A DNA stretch of 64,000 nt from NCBI RefSeq assembly GCF_000719775.1, contig NZ_JOHR01000012.1, forward strand, positions 1 through 64,000. The letters run 5' to 3'. Position 1 is the first letter of the stretch, and each line of letters opens with the position of its first letter. This document shows, one piece after another, positions 38,655 through 47,366 of this stretch. The position numbers were made by a program, and so were the translations under genes. The notes beneath the pieces were generated by a model. That model was given only the letters and a program-made list of their open reading frames with translations. It had not been told where the DNA came from and searched no databases. Source of the DNA: Streptomyces sp. NRRL F-5135. GTDB taxonomy: Bacteria; Actinomycetota; Actinomycetes; Streptomycetales; Streptomycetaceae.

Positions 38655-38680
38655 GGCCTCTGCCTCTCCTCCCTTACTGC

Positions 38681-38694
38681 TCTCAATAATGAGA
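38681..38694. promoter_or_regulatory. Dyad in the hydrolase/HTH divergent promoter
   Basis: TCTCA-ATAA-TGAGA lies midway between the divergent starts, with a further TGAGA at 38708-38712. It is the natural operator for the HTH gene. Confidence 0.5.
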
Positions 38695-38722
38695 ACGTTA
38701 TCAGTCGTGAGACCATGAGGTC

Positions 38723-39259
38723 ATGGCGAGCTCGAATCTCCTCCTCCACCCCGTCCGGATGCGCATCCTGCAGACCTTGGTGGGCGCCGATGAACTGACC
38801 ACCGCCCAACTGCGCGAACGGATGCCGGACGTCCCCCCGGCCACCATGTACCGGCACATCGCCACCCTCACCCGCGCCGGCGTCCTGGAAGTGGTGGGCG
38901 AAAGGCCGGTTCGCGGCACCCTCGAACGCAGCTACCGCGTCCGCCAGGACCAAGCCCTCGTCGACGTCGACGCCCGCGGCACCATGACGAAGGACGACCA
39001 CCGGCAGGCCTTCACCGTCTTCACCGGGGCCATGATGGCCGACTTCGACCGGTACCTCTCCCGGGACGACAGCGAACCCGCCCGGGAAGGCGTCCTCTAC
39101 CGGCAGGGCGGTGTATGGCTGACCGAGGAGGAGTTCACCGATCTCGTGGCGGAACTCGAAGCCGTCGTCGCCCGCCGCGCACGGGCCACTCCGGGCGACG
39201 GCCGCGTTCGCCACATCATCAGCGTGGCCCTCGTGCCCGACAAACCCACGGACGCCTGA
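38723..39259 (+). CDS. ArsR-like helix-turn-helix regulator
   Basis: 178 residues. The N-terminal winged helix has L-L-H-P-V-R-M-R-I-L-Q, T-T-A-Q-L-R-E-R and A-T-M-Y-R-H-I-A-T-L, the recognition helix pattern of HTH_20/ArsR-type regulators. The helical C-terminus (about 100-160) would dimerise. No metal-binding Cys. Divergent from the hydrolase, so it probably represses that gene and itself. The stop codon sits inside the first unit of a 14-bp tandem repeat. Confidence 0.8.
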   Translation: MASSNLLLHPVRMRILQTLVGADELTTAQLRERMPDVPPATMYRHIATLTRAGVLEVVGERPVRGTLERSYRVRQDQALVDVDARGTMTKDDHRQAFTVFTGAMMADFDRYLSRDDSEPAREGVLYRQGGVWLTEEEFTDLVAELEAVVARRARATPGDGRVRHIISVALVPDKPTDA

Positions 39260-39291
39260 TGCCGGACGCCTGATGCCGGACGCCTGATGCC
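39250..39291 (+). repeat. Three 14-bp tandem copies spanning a stop codon
   Basis: GGACGCCTGATGCC is repeated three times exactly; the regulator gene's TGA lies in the first copy, and later copies contain further TGA triplets. Beyond it, 39292-39590 contains no gene, only a Pro/Lys/Glu-coding repeat of GAGCCCGAAGCC type (39423-39485). Confidence 0.85.
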
Positions 39292-39590
39292 GGGTGCCGG
39301 ATGGCTGATGCGGGATGCCTCGTGGTGCTCGGCGTGCGGTGGTTGTCACGTCAGGGCCGAGGTGAGCCGTGCGCGCGCCGCACTGCCGTGCGCGGGGTGG
39401 GGCCCAAGGCCCGCCAGGCCCTGCCGAAGCCGAGCCCGAAGCCGAGCCCGGAGCCGGAACTGAGCCCGGAGCCGAAGCCGGGGTTCGGCCGGGCCGGGGC
39501 CCCACCCGTCACGTCAGTCGCCTGCCACCCGTTGTGCGCGGCGGCGACGGACCGGTGTCACAACCGGTCGACGGACCTGTGCGGTCACCG

Positions 39591-40166
39591 TCAGAGGTTC
39601 ACACCGAAGTCCGTGGCGATGCCGACCAGGCCCGAGGCGTAACCCTGGCCGACCGCGCGGAACTTCCAGTCCGAGCCGTTGCGGTACAGCTCGCCGAAGA
39701 CCATCGCGGTCTCCGTGGCGGCGTCCTCGCTCAGGTCGTAACGCGCGATCTCCGTGCCACCGGCCTGGTTGACGATGCGGATGTAGGCGTTGCGCACCTG
39801 GCCGAAGTTCTGGCTGCGGCTCTCGGCGTCGTAGATGGAGACCGGGAAGACGATCTTGTCGACATCGGCGGGCAGGCCCGCCAGGTTGACGTTGATGGCC
39901 TCGTCGTCGCCGTCGCCCTCGCCGGTGCGGTTGTCACCGGTGTGGACGATCGTCTGGTCCGGCGTGGACTTGTTGTTGAAGAAGACGAAGTGGCCGTCGG
40001 AGACGACCTTCCCCGCCGAGTTCACCGCGATCGCGGAGGCGTCGAGGTCGAAGTCGGTGCCGGTGGTGGTACGGACGTCCCAGCCGAGGCCGACCGTGAC
40101 GGCGGTCAGGCCCGGTGCCTCCTTGGTGAGCGATACGTTGCCGCCCTTGGACAGGCTTACAGCCAT
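39591..40166 (-). CDS. terD: TerD-family stress protein
   Basis: 191 residues from the ATG at 40166 with AAAGGGA 7 bases upstream. A full TerD domain: [35 protein letters not shown], and [10 protein letters not shown]. The acidic clusters bind calcium in characterised TerD proteins. Streptomyces carry several copies, linked to stress and development. A cytoplasmic protein; this copy stands alone. Confidence 0.95.
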   Translation of the reverse strand: MAVSLSKGGNVSLTKEAPGLTAVTVGLGWDVRTTTGTDFDLDASAIAVNSAGKVVSDGHFVFFNNKSTPDQTIVHTGDNRTGEGDGDDEAINVNLAGLPADVDKIVFPVSIYDAESRSQNFGQVRNAYIRIVNQAGGTEIARYDLSEDAATETAMVFGELYRNGSDWKFRAVGQGYASGLVGIATDFGVNL

Positions 40167-40412
40167 GGGGATGTCCCTTTCGTCGTGTGTCCGGGCTCCG
40201 GGTGGTCCGGAGCAGCCGTCACCCCACATAACGCGGTCGGCCGTCGGCGGGTTCCAGCTCCTTTACTTTCTTTGCTTTCCCTCTCACGGGCACCCCGAGC
40301 GGACCGCCCGCCCGTCCTGGAAGAGCCCGCCCGCCCGGGATGTCCGGCCGCCCTGAGAGGCCTCGCCCAAAAGGATGTGACGCGGACGGTGCCGGCGCGC
40401 GACCATGAAGTC

Positions 40413-40844
40413 ATGTCCGGACCCGCTCATGTCATCAGAGGTTCGGTCTCCCTGCCGGAGGCCGAGCTCATGTGGCGTTTCTCGCGGTCCTCGGGCCCCG
40501 GCGGCCAGCATGTCAACACCAGCGACTCGCAGGTCGAGTTGCGCTTCGACCTCGCCAAGACCCAGGCACTGCCCCCGGTCTGGAAGCAGCGCGCGCTGGA
40601 GCGTCTCGCGAACCGACTGGTGGACGGCGTGATCACCGTACGGGCCTCGGAACACCGGTCCCAGTGGCGCAACCGCGAGACGGCGGCGGTACGGCTGGCC
40701 TCCCTGCTGGCGGAGGCCACGGCCCCGCCGCCGCGTGCACGACGCAAGACGAAGATCCCGCGGGGTATCAACGAGCGCAGGCTGCGCGAGAAGAAGCAGC
40801 GCGCCGAGACCAAACGCGGCCGCTCGGGCCGGGACTGGACGTAA
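40413..40844 (+). CDS. arfB: Peptidyl-tRNA hydrolase ArfB-type ribosome rescue factor
   Basis: 143 residues. The GGQ catalytic motif is in S-S-G-P-G-G-Q-H-V-N-T, followed by the conserved helix W-R-N-R-E-T-A-A and a Lys/Arg-rich C-terminal tail (R-R-K-T-K-I-P, R-E-K-K-Q-R-A-E-T-K-R) that enters the mRNA channel of stalled ribosomes. Length and layout are typical of ArfB/YaeJ. It releases peptides from ribosomes stalled without a stop codon. Confidence 0.93.
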   Translation: MSGPAHVIRGSVSLPEAELMWRFSRSSGPGGQHVNTSDSQVELRFDLAKTQALPPVWKQRALERLANRLVDGVITVRASEHRSQWRNRETAAVRLASLLAEATAPPPRARRKTKIPRGINERRLREKKQRAETKRGRSGRDWT

Positions 40845-40990
40845 CGCGCCCAGCCGCGCGGCACCCGCGCGCCGTCCCGGCGAAGCCGATCCGGCCGAGG
40901 CCCTTCGGCGTCGGCCCGGTGGCCTCGCACAGGGCACGTCGGAGGAGGCGGCGCGCCTCCTGGCTCATGACGACGGCGGCGAGCAGGCGC

Positions 40991-41845
40991 CTATTGGCCG
41001 CGGCAGGTCCTGAGGTAGCTGAGGAACGATGCCTGCAGCCCGGTCACGTGCGTTTCGCGCATGAGTGCGCTGGTGACGGAGCCGTTGCGCGCGGTGAGGT
41101 GGTGGAGGAACGAGGCCGCGTTCTTCGAGAGAGTCTGATAGACCGCCAGGTCTCCGAGGACTTCTTTGTCGTTGAGTGTCAGGTGGAGCTTGGTGGCGGG
41201 CAGGGTGTCGCCCATCTCTCGAAGACGAGCGAAGACCTGGCTCTCCTCGTTGATGATGCCGGGGCTGCCCGCGCCGATGCTCTCGAAGAAGGTGCTCTTG
41301 GTGAGCCAGGCGTAGAGGCTGAAGAGTCCGCCGTAGGAGTAGCCGAAGAGGCCGTGCCCGCTCGGGGCGGTGCCGTAGTCGCGTTCGATCCGCGGGTGCA
41401 GGTCGTCGGTGAGGAAGTTCAGGAACATGTCCGCGCGACTGTCGTTCAGTTCAGCGAGGTAGGCATCGGCTTGTTCGCGCGTCATCGTGCCTGCTTCGAC
41501 CCTCGACTCCACCGCATCGATGAACTCCTTCGCGATGGGTTCGCCGGGGGGCACCAGGTCACGGTTGCGCAGCCGCTCCCAGTGCTCCGCCTCCTCACCC
41601 GCGTAGCCCACGCTGACTTGGACATAGGGCTGGATCGGCTGCAAGGGGTCCAGTTGCGTGACGATGAGCGGGGCGGTCAGGCCCACGGTCCAGTTGCCGT
41701 CGAGGACGTACACGACAGGTGCTTGCGCCGCGGCAGGGTCGTAGTTCGGTGGGGTGGTGACCCAGATGCCGTAGTCGTGCCCACCGCTGGAGCGCATCTC
41801 GAAGTAGTCGGTGCCGGCGAGGCAGCCCTGCCACATGGTGCTCAT
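40991..41845 (-). CDS. Putative esterase (esterase D/IroE-like alpha/beta hydrolase)
   Basis: 284 residues. The N-terminus D-Y-G-I-W-V-T-T-P-P and V-V-Y-V-L-D-G-N-W precede the nucleophile elbow G-Y-S-Y-G-G and P-G-I-I-N-E-E-S, with a C-terminal His in R-E-T-H-V-T-G-L. This is the putative-esterase (esterase D) family. Its ATG overlaps, as ATGA, the stop of an amidohydrolase remnant, so it was once the second gene of an operon. Divergent from the TetR gene at 42110. Substrate unknown. Confidence 0.85.
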   Translation of the reverse strand: MSTMWQGCLAGTDYFEMRSSGGHDYGIWVTTPPNYDPAAAQAPVVYVLDGNWTVGLTAPLIVTQLDPLQPIQPYVQVSVGYAGEEAEHWERLRNRDLVPPGEPIAKEFIDAVESRVEAGTMTREQADAYLAELNDSRADMFLNFLTDDLHPRIERDYGTAPSGHGLFGYSYGGLFSLYAWLTKSTFFESIGAGSPGIINEESQVFARLREMGDTLPATKLHLTLNDKEVLGDLAVYQTLSKNAASFLHHLTARNGSVTSALMRETHVTGLQASFLSYLRTCRGQ

Positions 41846-42030
41846 CTGAAGTCCTTCACGATTGGGCCGGCCTGGACGACGAGGACGGCGTAGGCGGGGT
41901 CGCGCTGGAGGAACCGGGCTGGGGCATGCGGCCGTTCTCGACAGTGACGTCGAGGTTGCCGGGACCGCGCCCCGATCCGTCGATGACCGCCGCGCCGACT
42001 GCCTGAGCAGGTCCCAAGGCCGACCCTCCG
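41842..42030 (-). pseudogene. Internally deleted amidohydrolase remnant
   Basis: On the minus strand, one frame reads A-V-I-D-G-S-G-R-G-P...V-T-V-E-N-G-R, the typical N-terminus of metal-dependent amidohydrolases. After a jump near 41920 another frame reads R-D-P-A-Y-A-V-L-V-V-Q-A-G-P-I-V-K-D-F-R and stops, the typical C-terminus. The roughly 350 residues between, including all metal ligands, are missing. The TGA overlaps the esterase ATG, which shows the former operon. Confidence 0.6.
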
Positions 42031-42109
42031 CCGTTTTGAGCTGACTGCGACCGTGTGCGAAGCAGCACGGGATCGCCTATCATTCTTGTCCAATGGAAAA
42101 ACCATAGGA

Positions 42110-42709
42110 GTGATTCTGTCAACTTCGGACCACAAGGGCAGAGCGCCGCGCGAGCGGCTCCTGGCACGGCTTCTCGACGCCTTCGGAGAGGCCCTTCCCC
42201 CGCCGGAGATGTCGCTCCGTGAGATCGCCGCCCGGATCGAGACCAGCCACGCCCTGCTGCGCTACCACTTCGGGTCGCTCTCGGGCACCCTCGCCGCCAT
42301 GCTCACGGCACAGCGGTCCCGTGACAACGAGACGCTTCTGCGAGCAGCCCAGCAGGGCACCTTCGACGATTTCGTCGCGGCGATCTGGCGTACGTACACC
42401 CGGCCGGAACAGCTGTCTCGTGTCCGGGGCTTCTTCCACGTCGCCGGACTGGCCGCGTACGAGCCTGAGAAATTCCGTGAGTTCGTGGAGTCGATCGGCG
42501 ACCTCACCGTGACGCTGTCCTCACTCGCGGAACGCGAAGGGCTCGACACGGAGGAGGCGCGGAATGTGGCCACCGTCACCGTTGCCGCGATACGCGGCCT
42601 CCTTCTGCAGGAGGTCCTGACTCCCGGAACCCGCCCGGAGGACGCGGTCACCTTGATCCTGCGCATGAAAGAGGGCCGGTCCGATCCGCGATCACATCCC
42701 GAGCGCTGA
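42110..42709 (+). CDS. TetR-family transcriptional regulator
   Basis: About 199 residues if started at the GTG at 42110; the start is uncertain because TAGGAG runs into this GTG, and similarity begins only at about 42140 (R-A-P-R-E-R-L-L-A-R-L-L-D-A-F). The HTH is M-S-L-R-E-I-A-A-R-I-E-T-S-H-A-L-L-R-Y-H-F, followed by a helical ligand domain. Divergent from the esterase/amidohydrolase remnant, which it probably represses. An inverted CCTAT...ATAGG (42076-42108) spans the likely operator. Confidence 0.8.
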   Translation: MILSTSDHKGRAPRERLLARLLDAFGEALPPPEMSLREIAARIETSHALLRYHFGSLSGTLAAMLTAQRSRDNETLLRAAQQGTFDDFVAAIWRTYTRPEQLSRVRGFFHVAGLAAYEPEKFREFVESIGDLTVTLSSLAEREGLDTEEARNVATVTVAAIRGLLLQEVLTPGTRPEDAVTLILRMKEGRSDPRSHPER

Positions 42710-42714
42710 GCAGG

Positions 42715-43199
42715 CGCGCCGATCGGACGAACGCCGGCGGTCGGCGGCGACCGTCCGCGGCGAGGTGGATCTTCGTGGTCGGCCCACCGCGGGAGCGGCC
42801 GAGGGCATGGTCGGCGGGCTCGCCGGCCGGGGCCCCTTTTGGCGGGCCCCGGCGGCGGGCTGGTGTGCACGCACGATCATGGAGTCGACCGCGACGGCCC
42901 GGTCCAGGCCGCCTTCGGCGTCGGCCTGGGCGAGCAGGGCGGTGAAGACTCTGCCCCAGGTGCCGTCGGCGGCCCACTTCCGCAGCCGGTGGGCGCCCTT
43001 CCACGAGCCGAAGTGCTCGGGCAGGTCCATCCACGGCGTGCCCGGGCCGTACTTGAACGCAATCGCGTCGATCACCTGCCGGTGATCACGCCACCGCCCA
43101 CCCCGCCGAGGGGTCCGGTCCGGCAGCAACGGCTCGATACGGGCCCACTGGGCGTCAGCCAACGACACACCCGGACCAACGATCCGATGATCCGAAAGA
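42715..43199 (-). mobile_element. Truncated IS5-family element (transposase remnant)
   Basis: The minus-strand frame from 43168 reads W-A-R-I-E-P-L-L-P, G-G-R-W-R-D-H-R-Q-V-I-D-A-I, W-K-G-A-H-R-L-R-K-W and V-D-S-M-I-V-R-A-H-Q, the N-terminal half of an IS5-family transposase with its first catalytic Asp. At an A4G run (42836-42840) the coding continues in the -1 frame (H-A-L-G-R-S-R-G-G-P-T-T-K-I-H-L-A), the usual two-ORF layout for programmed frameshifting. The sequence ends soon after; the second Asp and the Glu are gone, so it is inactive. It abuts the TetR gene. Confidence 0.8.
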
Positions 43200-43205
43200 A
43201 ATGAC

Positions 43206-43805
43206 CTAACCCCGGTCCAGTTGCCGGTAGCGGCCCTTGTAATACATCAGCGGGCCGCCTTCCGCCGCCGGCAGCCATGCCGTCAGGACGCGGCCGATGA
43301 CGAGGGTGTGGTCGCCCGCGACGACGCGCTGCTCCGTGCGGCACTCGAGGGCCGCCAGCGAACCCTCGACGAGCGGCGCTCCCGTCACTTCCCCCCGTCG
43401 GCAGGGCAGGTCCTGGAAGAGCAACCGGTCGCTGAGCCGGCCCTTCATCGCGAACCGCCCCGCGATGTGCCGCTGGTTCTCGGCGAGCAGTGAGGCCGCC
43501 CACAGCGGCTGCTCGAGGAGCAGGTCGTCCATGCGGGAGCCGTTGCGCACGCTGACCAGGACCAGGGGCGGGTCCAGGGAGACCGACATGAAGGCGGTCG
43601 CGGTCATGCCCGCGTCCTCGCCGCGCGGGCCGTCCGGGCTCAGGGGCGGTTCGTACGCCGTCACGAGCACCACCCCTGCGGCCAGCCTGGCCAGGGCGGC
43701 GCGGAACTCGTCGTCGCTCACCCCTTCAGCATGGGGGACGGCATCGGCGCGGGGCGTGGCGGATGGCGTGGAGCGGTTCGCGGCGTCTGGGGTCGTCTGG
43801 GGCAC
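43206..43805 (-). CDS. Flavin reductase family protein
   Basis: 199 residues. A disordered N-terminus of about 28 residues precedes the flavin reductase-like domain: F-R-A-A-L-A-R-L-A-A-G-V-V-L-V-T, T-A-T-A-F-M-S-V-S-L-D-P-P-L-V-L-V-S-V, F-A-M-K-G-R and Y-Y-K-G-R-Y-R. These proteins supply reduced FMN/FAD to partner monooxygenases using NAD(P)H. No partner lies next to it; in S. coelicolor a homologue also sits beside cdgB, by memory. Confidence 0.88.
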   Translation of the reverse strand: MPQTTPDAANRSTPSATPRADAVPHAEGVSDDEFRAALARLAAGVVLVTAYEPPLSPDGPRGEDAGMTATAFMSVSLDPPLVLVSVRNGSRMDDLLLEQPLWAASLLAENQRHIAGRFAMKGRLSDRLLFQDLPCRRGEVTGAPLVEGSLAALECRTEQRVVAGDHTLVIGRVLTAWLPAAEGGPLMYYKGRYRQLDRG

Positions 43806-44058
43806 CTGTCGACGCTAACCGCGGTTCTCCCGCCACCGCATCGGGCCACAGGACCAGCCGGGTCCTAGGACCACCGCACGCGGCCCTAGGATGCACCCGC
43901 CGCGGGCTCTGAAGCGGGTTTCCTGGAAGGCGCTTCCTGGTACACGCCTGGTATTTGCGTTCGAAAGCTGTCGGAAACGATCGGAGGCTGTCGAAGACGC
44001 TCGATGGAACCGCTCCCATCAGACGTTCCGGTGCTCACTTCACACTCTCGTACGATTG

Positions 44059-44074
44059 TGTGACTTGAGTCACA
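44059..44074. promoter_or_regulatory. Inverted repeat upstream of cdgB
   Basis: TGTGACT-TG-AGTCACA, perfect 7-bp arms with a 2-base centre, 126 bases before the cdgB start. It lies 16 bases upstream of the BldD-box-like site and could be a second regulator site or part of the same control region. Confidence 0.5.
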
Positions 44075-44089
44075 GAGTGGGGTAATTGT

Positions 44090-44102
44090 TGACCCTGTGT
44101 AC
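44090..44102 (+). promoter_or_regulatory. BldD-box-like sequence
   Basis: TGACCCTGTGTAC matches 12 of 13 positions of the BldD-box core TNACNC(A/T)GNGTNA. cdgB is an established BldD target in S. coelicolor, so a site here is expected. Confidence 0.6.
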
Positions 44103-44199
44103 CGAGTGCACAGCTCGCTGTGATTCAGTGGCGGGGAGTGCGACACGAGAGTCGATGAGAATCCTGGAGTTGCTGTCGAGGTCCCGGGGAGAGCGAGCG

Positions 44200-46086
44200 A
44201 TGGAGACCGAGTCGGAGCCGTACGTCCGCCTTGCGACCTTGCGGCAGTTGCATGACGCCGTCGCCGAACTCTTCACCGCCCGTAGCCTGGCGGACACGCT
44301 CCAGACCGTCGCGGACGGCGTCACCAGAGGGCTCGGCTACGAACTCGCCTGCGTCAACATCGTCCAGGCCGACGGCGATCTGGTCGTCGCCGCCTTCGCC
44401 GGCAGCCCCGCCGCCGAGGCGTTGATCACCGGCCGGGTGGGCTCGCGCGAGTCCTGGGAGCGGCGGCTGAGCATGGGCCAGAGCTGGGGCGATCTGCGTT
44501 TCATACCCCATACCGAGGGCTGGGTGCTGCTGGAGGACGACGTCCCGCAGTGGTACACGGAGGGGCCCGAACCGCGCTTCGAGGACGAGTGGCACCCCCA
44601 GGACCGGCTCTACGCGCCGATGTACGCACCGGCACGCCGGGACGGCCGCCCGGCCCGTTCGGAGGGGCGGGAGGGCCGGCCGGACGGCCGCCGGGAGGGC
44701 CGGGAGGTCCGCTGGGACTGTCCCGAGGGCGCCGAGCGCTCCGCGGACGGCGGTGGTCGCTCCCCGGGCGGCGGCGGGCGCGAACTGCTCGGCGTGATCT
44801 CCGTCGACCGGCCGCGCGGCGGCCGGCGTCCCGGACCCTGGGGGCAGGAGGCGCTTCAGATGTATGCCTCCCAAGCGGCCATTGCGATCAGTAACGCTCG
44901 GCTTCGAGCAAACATGCAACGCGCCCTGGTCCGTCTCGAGCGCGAACAGCAGGCGCTGCGGGCCAGTGAGGAATCCTTCCGGCAGGCATTTGAATACGCG
45001 CCGAGCGGCATGGCCGTCGCGGACATGGGCGGCGACCAGCACGGCCGGCTGCTGCGCACCAATGACGCGCTCTGCCGCCTGCTGGGCCGTCCCGCCGCCA
45101 CGCTGCGCCGCTACTCGTTCTCCGAGCTGGTCCATCCCGAGGACATCAGGACGCTGCTCCGCACCTCCGCCGAGGGCGGCCGGGCCGAGCTGCGGCTGGA
45201 GCGCCGGGACGGTTCGTACGTCTGGGTCTCGCTGCGCAACTCCGTCGTGGCCGACACCGCCGACGGACCCCGTTTCCTGCTCACCCATGTCGAAGACATA
45301 GAGGAGCGCAAGAGCCGCGAGATCCAGCTGGCCCACCGCGCCTCGCACGACTCGCTCACCGGCCTGCCCAACAGCGCCGAACTGCGCGCCCGGCTCAGCG
45401 CCAGGCTCTGCTCCCGCCCGGACGCCGTACGGGAGGCGCGGGGGGCGCGGGGTACGCGGGACGCCGCGGTGCAGGCCGTGGACGCCGCGTACGGCGGTTA
45501 CGAGGGATACGAGAACCACGAGGCGTACGAGGGGTACGAGGGACGCGCGGACTATGAGGGACGCGGGGGCTACGACGGCCGCGACGGTTACGAGGGCTAC
45601 GAAGACTTCGGTCCGCTCTCCGGCGACCCCTTCGACCACCACGAGCACCTGGTCGCCCCGAGCGACGATCCCGATGCCGACGACGGCACGAAGGGACTCG
45701 CTGTCCTTTTCTGCGACCTGGACGGCTTCAAATCGATCAATGACCGTTTCGGGCACAACACAGGCGATGAGGTTCTGATCGAGGTCGCTCGCAGGCTGAC
45801 CGCCGGGGTTCGGGACGGCGATACCGTCGCGCGCCTCGGAGGTGATGAATTCGTCGTCCTCGCCGACGGTCTCGGTGCGGCGGACGCCGCCGATCTCGCC
45901 GTGCGCCTGCGGAACGCGATCATCCCGCCGATCCGGGTGGACGGCCGGGCGGTCCGCGTCGGGGCGAGCTTCGGCATCGGCTGGGCGAGTTGCGGGATGT
46001 CGGTGGAGGAGGTCCTGCAATCGGCTGACCAGCGGATGTACGTGGAGAAACGCTCACGGAAACAGGTGCACCGGCGAGCCGGGTAA
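44200..46086 (+). CDS. cdgB: GAF-PAS-GGDEF diguanylate cyclase CdgB
   Basis: 628 residues from the ATG at 44200 (M-E-T-E-S-E-P-Y-V-R, GGGGAGAG upstream); an earlier ATG at 44155 is possible. Domains: GAF (about 15-235, interrupted by an Arg/Gly-rich insert), a short coiled helix, PAS/PAC (about 265-375), then GGDEF. The active site G-G-D-E-F is at 547-551 and the inhibitory I-site R-D-G-D at 538-541, exactly five residues before it, so the protein should make c-di-GMP and be product-inhibited. A Tyr/Gly/Glu-rich insert (about 430-470) splits the GGDEF domain between its first helix and L-F-C-D-L-D-G-F-K. c-di-GMP controls BldD and the timing of development in Streptomyces. Confidence 0.93.
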   Translation: METESEPYVRLATLRQLHDAVAELFTARSLADTLQTVADGVTRGLGYELACVNIVQADGDLVVAAFAGSPAAEALITGRVGSRESWERRLSMGQSWGDLRFIPHTEGWVLLEDDVPQWYTEGPEPRFEDEWHPQDRLYAPMYAPARRDGRPARSEGREGRPDGRREGREVRWDCPEGAERSADGGGRSPGGGGRELLGVISVDRPRGGRRPGPWGQEALQMYASQAAIAISNARLRANMQRALVRLEREQQALRASEESFRQAFEYAPSGMAVADMGGDQHGRLLRTNDALCRLLGRPAATLRRYSFSELVHPEDIRTLLRTSAEGGRAELRLERRDGSYVWVSLRNSVVADTADGPRFLLTHVEDIEERKSREIQLAHRASHDSLTGLPNSAELRARLSARLCSRPDAVREARGARGTRDAAVQAVDAAYGGYEGYENHEAYEGYEGRADYEGRGGYDGRDGYEGYEDFGPLSGDPFDHHEHLVAPSDDPDADDGTKGLAVLFCDLDGFKSINDRFGHNTGDEVLIEVARRLTAGVRDGDTVARLGGDEFVVLADGLGAADAADLAVRLRNAIIPPIRVDGRAVRVGASFGIGWASCGMSVEEVLQSADQRMYVEKRSRKQVHRRAG

Positions 46087-46349
46087 TCGCCTCCTCCGGG
46101 TAGCCTCACCCCAGGGGGGTGGCCACGAGGCTGCCGGCTCGTCCGCGTCGTGTGTGCGCGGTGGGGCATCGGGAATCCAGGAAGACGCACGCCGGCATTC
46201 GGGACAGGGCTGGGACACAGCCGCGATCGGTTGTTCATCCGAGGGCCGCAGAATGGCTGCCACCCGTCAAGGCCCGTCCATGCGTTTACCCGTTCGAGGT
46301 AGGCTCGGCCGGTCGGCGACGCTGGCGATATGGTAAGGAGTGACCAGGG

Positions 46350-47366
46350 ATGACGGCCGGGAACAACGGCACGAGCACGCCCGAGGACGACGACCCGTTC
46401 GGCTATCTGTACGAGGACGGCCAAGCGGGCGCGGGCGCGGGCCAGCGCCGCCAAGGCGGTTACGGCTACCCCGGTCCCACGTCACCCGGCGTGCCGAGGA
46501 CCTCGTACAACCAGGTCAGGGCGGTCGGCGAGCGCCAGTACGGGCAGCAGCAGTACCAGGCTCCGCCGCAGCAGGCGCCTTACGGCCAGCAGCAGGCGTA
46601 CGGCCAGGCGCCCTACGGGCAGCAGCCGAACCCGCACTACGCGGCGCCCGAGACGCAGCCCGGCGGGGTCCCCGGCGGTGGCGCGCCCGCCACCTCCCAC
46701 GGCCATGGTGGTGGCCGTGGCGGCTCCCGGGGCGGTCCCAACACCAAGGTGCTGCTGATCTCCGCGATCGCGGTGGTGGCGGTGGTCGTGGTGGGCATCA
46801 CCGCGGCGCTGCTGTCGAACAGCGACGACCAGAAGGACGAGGCGACGGGCGGCGGTTCCGTCCCGTCCGCCTCGGCCGGCCAGACCGGGGAGCCGAGCTC
46901 CGAGCCGTCCGACGACGGCGGCAAGGACGAGAAGCCCGCGAACGAACTCCCGAAGCAGGACGCGGCGACCCTGAAGCTGAACCCGCCGGCCGCCCTCGGC
47001 ACGGACATCAAGGGCGCGAAGGGCACCGGCGGCGCCTATGTCGCCTTCAACGGGGTCGGCGGAGCCGCCAGTTGGCAGGTGGACGTGGACAAGGCGGGCG
47101 CGTACACGATGTTCATCACGTACAGCGTGCCGGGCAAGGACGCGGAGACGTCGCTGACGCTCAACGACCAGGAGCCTCGCAAGATAAACATGTCGAACTT
47201 CGCGCAGGCGTCGGAGGGCGACTGGGAGAAGGGCTGGACGCGTACCTACGTCTACGTCAACCTCCAGGAGGGCAAGAACGACCTCAAGATCTCCTGCGAG
47301 GACGGCAACCAGTGCGAGGCGCTCCTTGACCAGGTGTCGTTGAAGGAGGGCGAGGTCAAGGGCTGA
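46350..47366 (+). CDS. Membrane-anchored carbohydrate-binding module protein
   Basis: 338 residues, ATG with AAGGAG about 10 bases upstream. The N-terminus (about 130 residues) is Gln/Tyr/Gly/Pro-rich with Y-G-Q-Q-Q-type repeats. One transmembrane helix (about 133-155, V-L-L-I-S-A-I-A-V-V-A-V-V-V-V) follows, then a Ser/Asp-rich stalk and a C-terminal beta-sandwich with G-G-A-Y-V-A-F-N-G-V-G-G, Y-T-M-F-I-T-Y and N-D-L-K-I-S-C, typical of CBM6/CBM35-like domains. It would expose a sugar-binding domain to the wall or outside. Conserved next to cdgB in Streptomyces by memory. Confidence 0.8.
   Translation: MTAGNNGTSTPEDDDPFGYLYEDGQAGAGAGQRRQGGYGYPGPTSPGVPRTSYNQVRAVGERQYGQQQYQAPPQQAPYGQQQAYGQAPYGQQPNPHYAAPETQPGGVPGGGAPATSHGHGGGRGGSRGGPNTKVLLISAIAVVAVVVVGITAALLSNSDDQKDEATGGGSVPSASAGQTGEPSSEPSDDGGKDEKPANELPKQDAATLKLNPPAALGTDIKGAKGTGGAYVAFNGVGGAASWQVDVDKAGAYTMFITYSVPGKDAETSLTLNDQEPRKINMSNFAQASEGDWEKGWTRTYVYVNLQEGKNDLKISCEDGNQCEALLDQVSLKEGEVKG

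Noticed and set aside
19423..39485. CRISPR-like direct repeats
   Set aside because: All tandem repeats seen are short, contiguous and lack unique spacers of constant length; none has the repeat-spacer layout.
40768..40968. Minus-strand ORF between arfB and the esterase
   Set aside because: It overlaps the end of arfB, has no clear ribosome site and no recognised family; only its first 20 residues look protein-like.
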